Source: Antennarius striatus
Lineage: Eukaryota; Chordata; Actinopteri; Lophiiformes; Antennariidae
Assembly: GCF_040054535.1 (NCBI RefSeq)
Contig: NC_090779.1
Span: forward strand, 16,861,001-16,925,000
Length of the DNA: 64,000 nucleotides
Direction of reading: 5' to 3'
Position 1 is the stretch's first letter. Every line of letters begins with the position of its first letter. The notes below the pieces were generated by a model. That model worked only from the letters and a program-made list of their open reading frames with translations. It did no database searches and was not told where the DNA came from. Both the position numbers and the translations under genes were made by a program. This document shows, piece by piece, positions 26,014 to 35,968 of the stretch.

Positions 26014-29000
26014 TCAAACATCTTTATTTTCCATAGGTACATCTTCATCTTGGTTCTCTATTGGGTCGATGGTGGCCTGCAGAGCTTTAACAGAGTCTTT
26101 GTGAGCTTCCATAAATTTCTGTAGGTATTTGGAAGTGTAGAGCCAGTGGTGTTTTAACACGTCCTCTAATTCAAAGGTCTTTGACTGACGTGCATTCATC
26201 TTCCGGAAACGCCTGAAGAGTTTGTTTGCTGACTCATTCCCTTCACTGGCCCAAGCCCCTATGGATCCATCTCTGTCTATGATTTCAGGCACATGAGCCA
26301 AAGTCTTGTGCAAGTAATTGGTTATCTTCCCATTGTACCTATATTTGAACTTAGAGGAGAGGACCTCTGCAAAGCTCTGGGAGTTGAAGCTGTATCGGCA
26401 CAGCTGGTCAGGGCACTCTTTGGCTGGGCAGGTGGCGCGCCACACGGGCTTCATCTGAATGTAGAGTCTCATTAGTTCCCTAAGGGCCTCCCTTCTCTCC
26501 TCTGAGGGCACCAGCTCACACACCACCTCCAAAGCCTCCAGGGTCATTAGCCTGCGGGCATAGTTCCCATTCATCCTCATTACTGGTTTAAGCTTCATCT
26601 TCTTTCTCAGCTGTTTATCTAGGGCTGCCCTCCAGCTACGCCTCTCATCCCGGCTGGGATTGACCTTTTGGTACACCTCCCCAATCTCATCTTGGAATAT
26701 TTTGTAGAACTCAGTGGCATTGCCAATGTCACAGTGTAATGCATCCATCGTGGGATGGGTCTCCATGAAGGGCTTGGCAGAGACCCCTTTGACTCTATCT
26801 CGCAACTCCTCTACAGACTCAGAAAATGGATTGGTTCTCCAAATTTCATAACACTCAAGATTCTCTTCATGACTGCGGGTGATACAATGTAACACCATGT
26901 TTTCAGAGGCCTCTGCACGACTGGCATCACAGAGGGTGCAAATGTAGGCAGACCCAGAGGCCTCAAGGCCTTCCATCTCACGAACCATCTTCTCATCATA
27001 TCCCGTGCCCCTAAAATGAAAGCTGAAGGATCGTGGAAGTCCACCAATGGATAGGATTAATCTGCTCTCTTTCATTGCATTACGCTCTGCAATTATAGGA
27101 TGCAGGATTGCTGTGAGTGTCTCATGGTCTGATTCATCCACAAACATCAGGCAAAGGGGCTTACAGGACAGTTCTGAATTTGGCTTTGGTTCTGTGAAGA
27201 TGGTGACCTCTTCCTCCTTGCTGTCTTTTCTGAAAGACACAGACATGACGGTGAAAGAGAAACGCACAGCCTTCTCAGGGACAGCCGGTCCTCCGCCATG
27301 TTTTTCACTGACATCACCCATACCATCACAGGACTCTTTGATCATGACAGTAAAGTGGCAAGTGCTGTCTTCCATTCCATTCTCTCTCAGTCCCTCTATG
27401 ATGTCCTCCTCCAGATCCTTTAATGCTGATACCAGTGCCACATCATAGCGAAACCGACGAGTGATGGTGTCAACTGGGGACTCATCCACTGAGGAATCCC
27501 ATCCAGAGAGACCATTAATAATGCCAACACTGCAAGATGTTGACACATTCTTGAGAGCTGGCTGCCATTCAAACTGGTGAAAGCCAGGGAGAAGCTCTTT
27601 TTCTACAGCTCGCAGGGCGTGTAAGGGCTGAAAAATCTGGCGTCCACTGGTGGCTTTGACAGTTCGGTACATCTTATGGTACTGGCTGCAGCTAAGGAAA
27701 GTGTTGACCCGAATGGCCAGGCACACAGCAGGATGCAACCCAGATCCTCTGCCTGCAGAAAAAGAGAAAACAATGGAGACTTTCAATGAAAGAAATAGAA
27801 GATGCAAAAAAATAAATAAGTAAAAACGATGAAAAGGGATGAGAATTATTTAATACTAAACTGTCTTAAGGCCCATTCCCAGTGCCGCAAAAAAAAAGCT
27901 GCGATGTCTAACACTTTCTCATTTGATATCACACATTTAGACCAAGCAGAGAGAAACACAAAATTAACACCCTAATATGAATGTATCATTGTCAAAAACC
28001 CACAAGCCCATGATTACAAAATCCAATATTTCCTAATTTCAAAATGTTATAAGAGGGCAGAGGGTGAATCAGTGAAGCTGGAAAAAGTGATGTATTGGTT
28101 GCAGATGAAAACAGACACCAGCTGGCTTCTATTCCCCAGAGTGGAGGATGGTGCTGTCTGTGTAATTTGCAGATACAAGAGCTGCTGATGTTGTTTTGAT
28201 TCTAACAGTCCATTCAACAGAGTTGTTGTTGTGCATTAAAGGGATTGTGAGACAGGCAAACAGACTGAGAGAGAACAGGAGAGAGAAAAAAGAGGGTTTA
28301 GTGTGAATGGTGGCTCAATAAAAAGAAGTGGACAATAAGTAAATGCTTTCTTGCCAAAATCACAAAAAACAAAAACTTTCTTTTGAACTTTACAACTCAT
28401 TCTTATTTAGGAGATGACTGTATTCCTCACAGCTAAGTGGAAAAATTGATGAGTAAATACAATCATAATTTTAATTTGTTTGCGTCCTTCTGTCTTTGTT
28501 TTGGAGGGTTATTTTAATTGAACAAAAAAACCTCATAATAGTCTGTTACCTTGCATCATTGCTTCAAGCTCATCTGCCAGCCGGTGTTCATTCCTGGATC
28601 TCAGAGCAAGTAGAAACAAAGTCATGCACACAGACTTGAAGTCGCCACCTTCCCTTTTGTCTGCAAACATCTTCACGTGGTCCTTCAAATCCCTCAATCG
28701 TTGCTTCTGGGCACGACGGGTTAAGGATAGCAAGTGCTGACGGGGTCTTCCCCCTTTATTGATAAGGAAGTACTTGTCAGTTTCTGAAGACTGCTTGTTT
28801 GTATTCTGTCCGTGTTGCTCATGATCTAGACAATGAGTTTTAAATAATTCTAGCCTTATCTGCTTGCCACAGCCACTTCTGGGGCAGAGTAGAGGTAGGG
28901 ATTGTAGGGTGTACAAAAAGGTTTCGACAGGTGAGGTGAGATTATCAGGAGTACAGTGCAAGTTGCAGGCAGGGCAATGGGGACCTACAACACAGAAATA

Positions 29001-30070
29001 TTTTGTAATGCAGCTGCAGCAGAAGAGGTGCCCACAAGGAGACTGAACTGGATCCGAGAGTAGGTGGCTACACACAATGCAGGTGAAGGAAAAAAGGTAG
29101 TCTTTAGGGAGCTTCTTGGAGATCAGCTTGGTACTAAGATGGTCTTCACAGCAATATGATATGTCCCTTACCCACTGTTCATTCTGGTAGCTAGATTTCC
29201 TTGAAATCCTGAGCATAGGATGTTCCAGAGCCCTCCTTTCACTGGCAGCAGGATTGTCACCATGGTCATACCGAATTATTTTTGTCAAACTCTGGACACT
29301 GGGAATGGCTTTCCGCCTCTTCCTCCCAGTCCGCTGAAATGATGATTTCCTTGGAAAGCAAAGATGGCAGAGGGACGAATGAGGTTTCCAGTCAGGGACT
29401 CTTGTTCTGGTAAAGCTGCAGATGCCACCACCCCGTATGGCAGCCATCCAGCATCGATGGCAGAAGGAAAGAGGGTGAACAGATTCTGTGTCTTGGGTTA
29501 CTTCCACTTTGAAAACTTTGAGGATTACCTCTGGCCAGCATGTAACCTTGCAGCCCATTTTACGCAGAGTAACTTTGCTTGCCTCATCTAGATTCCCATG
29601 AACATCATGCACTGGTCCTTTGACTTTTCTAAATGCCACTCCACAGAGACGACACAAGCACCTTCATAGAGGAAAACCAATCAATTAGTTAGAAAGAAGC
29701 ACAAATAATGACCTGAATATAGAGTAGCAACTTTTAGTCACCTGAGGTGGTTCATATGGTTTTCCATTTCCTCTAGTTTCATATCTACCCTGCGGCCTGG
29801 ACCCTCCACATTTTCCTTGCTTTTTCCTCCAAGGCACAATTTCATAATACTCCCTTGACCCACACCATTATCTAAATCTATATTTAGAGCTGGAGGATGT
29901 GAAATCCCAAAAAAGGCTTCTTTCTCAGTCTGTGTCTCAATGGGCAGAGGCGCCTTCTCCATAGACCTCACCCTAAACAGTTTAAACTTCCACTGGGAGT
30001 ACTTAGAGTAGGGATGGTGCAACTCTGCCGGCATGGAGGATCTAGGGTCATCAAGGCTCTCCTCCTCCAT
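26014..30070 (-). CDS. rag1: recombination-activating protein 1 (Rag1), three coding exons
   Basis: Rag1 is the catalytic subunit of the V(D)J recombinase (nuclear DNA nicking and hairpin formation at recombination signals). Coding exons run 30070-29742, 29661-28550 and 27752-26014. The introns (80 and 797 bp) have GT-AG ends. The joined frame totals 3180 nt, 1059 residues. Exon 1 opens MEEESLDD and contains the conserved [19 protein letters not shown] block. Exon 2 has Cys pairs (CRLCG, FCHRC, LCHLC), a C3HC4 RING from about C304 and the GGRPR nonamer-binding motif at about 413. Exon 3 is the rest of the core. The active-site acids are D623 (SCDGMGD), D733 (GTGYDE) and E987 (GNESANKL), matching mouse D600/D708/E962. 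The start ATG at 30070 was chosen because upstream frame text is only microsatellite. The second junction falls within MQG|RGSG, giving the expected family sequence. No breaks are seen. Confidence 0.97.
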
Positions 30071-30092
30071 GATGAGACTTAGACCATTCACC

Positions 30093-30094
30093 CT
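30093..30094 (-). promoter_or_regulatory. candidate splice acceptor in rag1 5' UTR
   Basis: On the minus strand the pentanucleotide pyrimidine tract runs into CTCCCAAG followed by GGTGAATGG, with the rag1 ATG 22 nt further on. A short UTR stub just ahead of the first coding exon mirrors the rag2 layout, and a non-coding first exon is known for rag1 in vertebrates. CAAG is an acceptable but not ideal acceptor, and no donor was located. Confidence 0.4.
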
Positions 30095-30097
30095 TGG

Positions 30098-30180
30098 GAG
30101 GAGAGGAGAGGAGAGGAGAGGAGAGGAGAGGAGAGGAGAGGAGAGGAGAGGAGAGGAGAGGAGAGGAGAGGAGAGGAGAG
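30098..30180 (-). repeat. (CTCTC)n pentanucleotide microsatellite upstream of rag1
   Basis: About 16 near-perfect units read TCTCC/CTCTC on the rag1 strand, ending about 28 nt upstream of the start codon. The tract is open in all frames, so it makes false N-terminal extensions (SSPLL repeats). No in-frame ATG lies upstream, so these should not be annotated as coding. Confidence 0.95.
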
Positions 30181-31688
30181 ACAACGAGATTTGAATGTGA
30201 CCAATAACAATAGTATGAAAAAATATATATATTGGTTAAAGAGAAAACAGTTGAAGGTCCAAGTGTCAGATGTATCAAGTTCCATCTCAGCATTGAGCCC
30301 ATGACAGTCTAACAGCTTAACTTGATTCCTGTTGAATTTATACACTGAGTATCCTGAAATCCCACTGAGCAGAGAATAGTAAGCTCTGACCTAGAGCGCC
30401 GTATTATACCATAAGTGGCATTTAGATCTTCTGTAAAATGCATGAGACAAGCATTGGGGGATCGATACAGCACAAAAATCCTGATTTCTCTCAGCTCCAA
30501 TCCCATTGCTCAGGGGAGCCATTGAGACATTTCTTTGACACAGCGAGTTTGCTAAATGGGCAACCTTATACCTAAAAGGCTGTCAATCATTTATATTAGT
30601 CATCATCTTGGCTGGAGACAGAATTGGAGTCCCTTAAGCCTATGACTGGCATTATAAATTCAGGGAGGGGATAAAAATCAGAGACAGAGGAAACTTATTT
30701 TCATAATACACAGATATTGAACAAAAATGAGGAGAAAGAAAACATCATATTGAAGAAAGATCATAAAGAATAGTTCTAAGCACAAATAAGAACGAAGAGT
30801 CATATTCCTCATGATATAGCGCAGGTAAGATCAATGATACCTCTGCTGTGGCACACCTTATTTCATCTGCTCCCATGTTTTCTGGTTCCACTGCAGTTCA
30901 TTCAGACAATAAAGCGGTTAAACAATCCTACCATTGCACACCCATAGTGTGCACACATCCTCCGGCTATCCATTTTTCAGTCTTCTCACTACGTTTTCTC
31001 CCTGGGAGGTTTGAATCTGACAGTCTCCTTCATTTCCTTGCTCTCTGTGTTCTTCACATGCTGAACTCTCCTTTGAGACAAACAGCTAAGCATTTGTGCA
31101 TGTGTATCAGCTGTGCTCTTACCTTATTTTGAGTCTCAGCTGGCGTCAGCTCCCCTGGGGGTCTCCTTTGCATGAGAGCACAAGGGAAGCCCTGGAGCCA
31201 GGCACTAAACACTACCTATGCTATATGTGTCTATGTCAGTCAAAAATTGGACTGTTGGCAGGGGTTGTGACTCCACTGTGGTATCGATGTCTGTCTCCTT
31301 GTGTCTTGTATTTATATCCTTCTTTCAGTTGGATCCCAACAGTCACCTCCTGACACCTGATACTGGCGGCTGATTTTTTTTTTAAAAAACAAGGTCAGCT
31401 CCGAAGCACAGTTGCAGACATATTTGCAGACATATTGTATATGTGTTCAGAATTCAACAACATGAAGGCAACTCTCTACCATATCACCATGATCCTCAGC
31501 TTGAAGCACTTTTATTTCACCTTTATCTCTCCTCTGTCATATCCATCTGCTGGCTCACCCCATCCAGGTGGCCTCTCTCTGACAGAAAGACAGATAATGT
31601 TTATGAAACTGAGAAAAAGGCTACTAAAGTACAATGGATCATAATAAAAGAACTTTCTCATCTCACAGACAAATATTTTCAGATATGA
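30181..31688. other. rag1 5' flanking region
   Basis: No coding exon is seen. This region probably contains the rag1 promoter, the non-coding first exon and the 5'-UTR intron, but I could not place a TATA box or initiator convincingly. Confidence 0.4.
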
Positions 31689-32000
31689 GACCAAACTTTT
31701 AAAGTCAGATTTGGTAAATATGCAAATTAATATAGAAATTGCTTAATATGAGTACAGTAGGAACTTGCTCAGTTTTCATATATTATTGCTTGAGGTCTTA
31801 AGCATGGTCACTATTCAGTACATATTTGGGGTGTGTGGTAAATGAGTGGGGGGGTTTTGTGTGTAACAGAGTTGCAATATGTATCTATTGTGTCTGATGC
31901 TGACATTAAGACAAACCAACGCCAGTGACACCTGTAAGAATGAAGATACATTTAGAAGGTTAGGTTATGTCTGACCTGCTAAACATACATGTGTATGTGT
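31689..32000 (+). repeat. copy B of ~300-bp repeat flanking the rag genes
   Basis: This is the counterpart of 19095-19420 in the opposite orientation. Shared order of blocks: GACCAAAC start, an AATTGCTTAA region, TTAAGCATGGTC with CTATTCAGTA, GTGTAACAG.GTTGCAATAT, AACGCCAGTGAC.CCTGTA, then the TTAGAAGGTTAG hairpin and a TG tract. Divergence is mostly point changes with small indels. Confidence 0.8.
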
Positions 32001-32010
32001 GTGCGCGCGC

Positions 32011-32054
<44 letters not shown>

Positions 32055-32055
32055 A
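32001..32055 (+). repeat. (TG/CG)n microsatellite
   Basis: A GCGCGCGCG core sits within TG repeats. It directly follows copy B of the rag-flanking repeat, just as copy A adjoins a CA tract. Confidence 0.95.
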
Positions 32056-34286
32056 TTTGTGTAGAGGCAATAGCAATAGGGAAAAGTGTCAGTATGTGGA
32101 AGTGTGTGAACAGGCAACATGAAATATGAAAAAGACCTTAGGAAAGTGAGTCATCATTACAGAAGGGAAGAAAAAAATTGCCATGATAAATGTGTTGTTA
32201 TTGTCATGCTAATTACTTTGTCACCGTGTCACTTCACATCATCTCTCAAGAATTCAAGTGGTGGTTGATGTGACAATGGTGACTGTTTGAACCACAGTGT
32301 TCATCTGGCAATTACCATTTTGATAAGTAGGCATCAAATATGCTTTTTATCTGCAGCTGTCTTTGCAACATCAGAATGTTTAATCTATTTCTCCAAATGC
32401 TGTCGCTCTGTCGCCAGAATAAGTTTTAATTAGGCAGCATCATTTGATGGCGTGTCTCAGTAGGTATGGGGAGTATTTTCCCAAGATCATTCTTGTTTGT
32501 AATTATCCAGGGGGGTTATCAGGTGTATTCACCACAGGAGCCTGTTGCTGTTGCTCTGTATTTGCCCGCCAAGTCATTAGATACACAGTCAGTGGGCTCC
32601 AAATTACAATTGGGCCCTGTCCTCTCCTGTCAGCTTAACAGGGAGGCAAGATAAGTGTTGGCCCATATTGTTTTCATATGGTCATTGTGACCTGAAAAGG
32701 CAGTTTTTTGATTGATATTAACCAGAAATATTGATTAGAAATAATAGCAAATGTGCTCTAACCAAATCAATCAGATATAGATGGGAGATTTTAAGTATTC
32801 AACGCTTGATGCATTACTTATAACACACAAAGCAAATGATGGATTGTTGTAAGATGTTCCAAGCCTATTTATAGCTAATATTTAGATTTATGATAGCCAG
32901 CTAGTCAGATGTTTCTCAGACAAGCCAAGGTCCGTGTCAGACAGAGAAGAAGCTCCAGATGTCTGCCTGACAAACAAGCAGTGACTTCCTGAGACCCTCA
33001 TCTCTCAGCACCTGCTAATTGACTTGTTATTGATCAACTCAAAGACAGGCTGATTTATGGGAAAGAGGACTTGTGGAGACAGCCACCTGGTATGAAGCAG
33101 TGTGTTATGAATGTGAGGAGCAGATCCTTAGGGACAAAGGTTGTTGTTCAGGAGGATATACGGGAGTTTGCAATGCACCGGTGAACTGACACTTTGCACA
33201 AGGAGGGGGTGGTTTTTCTAATGTGATGAATCCACACAACATCAGTGAGCGATGTTTGCATAGACGAATGTGTTGCAGGTGTGTGCAGCAAGAGGGATTA
33301 GTGGAAACAGCAAAGACAGTACATGTGTGGAGACATTTGGGAGGAGGTTTGCATCTGTTTTCATACGTGCTGATGTGTAAGTGACACAAGGGAAACAGAC
33401 CAAACATATATAAAGCAGCTCTACTAATCCATCAGAATTACAGTATTATGTTTGTCTCTGTGTTAACACAGACATACAGACTGAGAAAAGGAATGAGAGG
33501 GAAAGTGCAAGAGGTTACAGACAGATGGAGAATGCAGTGATCTTCTGTAAAAGAGTAGCACAGGATAACAGGCTTAGTTCTGAGTGGACAACACAAATGG
33601 GCTTAAGACTGATTGTGAGCTGTGACAAGGAATTTGGCGGAAGAGATCAAGTTTTCAAGGTCGAACTATGTAAGCCAGAGTTACAGAAAAGACCCTCTGA
33701 CAGCTCAGATCATGTGGCAGCTCAAGAGAAAGTGTCACTTGCCCAAATGGCCGATGAATAAGTCCCGTAGGAGCATCAATGACTTCCTAATAGGAAATTA
33801 GAATCAGAATTGTTCACATTTGAACAGACCAAATAAAGTTTTATGTTGAAAATATCAAGATGAATTTTGGAATTCTATTCAGGGTAAAGAGGGCATTATG
33901 CACTTGCTTTTCCTGAATGTTTATGCAGTATATTGAGCATTCAGTATGGTAATTCTTAATTGCATTTTTCTGACGCATTCAGCAACTTAAGCCTCATCCA
34001 GTCAGTGAGTCGTCTCCCGTTGTCCACCTCGTTTTCTATCCCTCATCCACAGACATGATTTGATAGATTAATGCTCAAAGATGTAGGCGTCAGCACAGAG
34101 CTATTTGTCAAAACTACCTGCCAGAACAAACCTCTTACCCTACTACTCAAATCTGCCCTCATTCATCTGTCCTGCCTCTCTCTCTCACGTATTGTTTCCC
34201 ATCGTCTTTCCCTTCTTCTCTCACCCTCACCTCAGGTTTTGTCAATAATCAATTAGGTGTTATTCCAATGAAGTGATTAATTGTTT
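32056..34286. other. gene-free stretch
   Basis: No exon is recognised. The small plus-strand frame at 33525-33761 (78 codons) has no familiar motif and no supporting context. Confidence 0.4.
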
Positions 34287-34386
<100 letters not shown>

Positions 34387-34550
34387 CTCTCCCTCTTTCA
34401 CTTTATCTCCTCCCATGAGAGAAGATCACACAGTGACTATCATGAGTTCAGCTGAGTTGAGTGATGCTGTCTTGAGACACTGTGTGACCCTTTATGACTT
34501 GACTGCTTTTGGTTTGTGACTCATATTGACTGATGGGGTTTAAAAAGCAG

Positions 34551-34552
<2 letters not shown>

Positions 34553-34646
<94 letters not shown>
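34553..34646 (+). repeat. (CA)n microsatellite
   Basis: About 45 CA units with a single AACAC interruption near 34609. Confidence 0.95.
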
Positions 34647-34647
<1 letters not shown>

Positions 34648-34895
34648 CATAAGTCAATCAAATGCTGAGAATGCAGTGAATATTGTGCTGCATTTTAGAG
34701 TATGGATCTTTAAAAAAGTCAGACCTGTTTGAGCAGACAATCCAAACGGATGTCTATCCAGTCAGAGTAAACAACATGAAATTAAAGCCTAATCCCAATT
34801 CAGGAGCTCTCGAGTACAGTGGAGAATCAAGTGTAACCCAGGTGAAGAAACAATCTATTTGGCGTTTCTAGTCGTCTCCTAGCGACCGTCGGGGC

Positions 34896-34905
34896 GTCAC
34901 ATGAC
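34896..34905. promoter_or_regulatory. palindromic E-box in LTR
   Basis: GTCACATGAC is a perfect 10-bp palindrome containing TCACATGA, the core bound by MITF/TFE-type bHLH-ZIP factors. It lies 21 bp upstream of the TATA-like box and recurs at 42435-42444 in the 3' LTR. Function is inferred. Confidence 0.4.
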
Positions 34906-34926
34906 CCCACGCAGCCTATCGGTGCC

Positions 34927-34933
34927 CATAAAA
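34927..34933 (+). promoter_or_regulatory. TATA-like box of LTR promoter
   Basis: CATAAAA in a GC-rich setting, downstream of the E-box. A start about 30 bp further (near 34958) would place the U3/R boundary early in the LTR. This is a weak assignment from sequence alone. Confidence 0.35.
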
Positions 34934-35107
34934 CGGCGTCCCAGGAAGTGAGTCGGGTGATGCGAGAGGGGCCGTGAGGAGACGGACGCCGAATTCATAG
35001 TTTTCATTTCACGGTGACAACACTTGAAAGGTTTTTGACGTATTGCCTGAATGTCAACTTGTGAGAGCCAACTGCAGCGCGACTACATTCGTGAAACGGC
35101 GGAACCG

Positions 35108-35369
35108 GTGAGCTGCGCTAAGTTAGCTTTTAGGCTGTATGCATACAATGGGGTTAGCGAGCGTAACTATGCCCGTTTCTCCGAATGTGTGTATTTAAGT
35201 ATCTTTGGTTATACACTTTAAAAAAGAACAAAGTAAATATTGTACAGTATTGTGATGCAAACTGCATTATTTATTGATTTTGATTAATTGATTGATATAT
35301 ATATATACTGTGTATATATATATTTGGTGTACACCGAGCTGAAACTGGTCCTGTTCCTTTTTTATTCAG
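35108..35369 (+). other. possible intron within the LTR leader
   Basis: The donor ACCG|GTGAGCT at 35108 and an acceptor with a strong pyrimidine run (CCTTTTTTATTCAG|G) ending at 35369 would define a 262-nt intron downstream of the putative promoter. An identical pair sits at 42647-42908. No transcript evidence is available here. Confidence 0.35.
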
Positions 35370-35890
35370 GCCAGGTTTGGATGGCGAGCTAAGAAAAGAA
35401 AGAACTTGGAAAGCAAAATCCTTGTGAACTGAATTTTGCGGTCTGTCCCACACTCACATTCACACATTCCCTTCCCTCACTTTGCACACTACCCCTCTGG
35501 AAATCCTGCTCGAGTCAACACTGGTACAACCCCGTGTTGTGGACAACCTGAACTTTTGTTGTGCGTAATGCGCACATGGACTGAGACCCAATTAAGTGGG
35601 CTCATTGGACTTCAGATTTGAATGTATTACTTGAATGTATGCATTTGACGGCATTGATTTTGTTTTGTTTTCCTTGAGGCTAATTTAAGTTAGAAATGTC
35701 ATTTGTTTTTCCTTTGTGAGAATAGCCATTCTTTGTGTTCTACAATTTTTATTTTTAAATATATGGTACCAAATTCAAACCTCTGTCTCAGTCTCTTCCT
35801 CTCTCCACTCCTAGAGCCGAACCACATCTTCTGAGAAAGCCCAATTTGATATTGTTAATTTGTTAATATACACATATGTTACATAATTTG

Positions 35891-35909
35891 TGGCGAGCCA
35901 GCCAGGAGT
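35891..35909 (+). other. primer-binding site, tRNA-Arg
   Basis: TGGCGAGCCAGCCAGGAGT starts 7 nt after the 5' LTR. It is complementary to CCA plus the 3' end of vertebrate tRNA-Arg (ACG-type), whose acceptor/T-arm end I recall as ACTCCTGGCTGGCTCG. The 19-nt match is seen against that recalled sequence. Confidence 0.8.
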
Positions 35910-35968
35910 GGAGTAGATAGAGCTATTGAATGCTATTTTTGAGGCGGGTTCTTGGTGTACATTAAAAC

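Larger units (their letters stand above)
34832..35883 (+). repeat. 5' LTR
   Basis: The LTR is 1052 bp, starting TGTAACCC and ending GTTACA. The first 100 bp hold a palindromic GTCACATGAC and a CATAAAA TATA-like box. The middle has a TATATA-rich stretch near 35297-35323. A good splice donor/acceptor pair is also present. Small frames inside it occur identically in the other LTR and are not supported as genes. Confidence 0.95.

Noticed and set aside
29738-30302. N-terminal extension of rag1 through SSPLL repeats
   Set aside because: The text is the pentanucleotide repeat and no in-frame ATG exists upstream; the family start block begins at the ATG at 30070.
32293-32320. CACAGTG heptamer (also near 34428) as a possible recombination signal sequence by the rag genes
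   Set aside because: No ACAAAAACC-like nonamer at 12- or 23-bp spacing; single heptamers occur by chance.
33525-33761. 78-codon plus-strand frame upstream of the LTR element
   Set aside because: No domain, no splice sites fitting a larger gene, and no neighbouring exons.
35271-35621. 60- and 61-codon frames inside the LTR, repeated at 42810-43160
   Set aside because: They are present only because the LTRs are duplicates; no motif or family resemblance.
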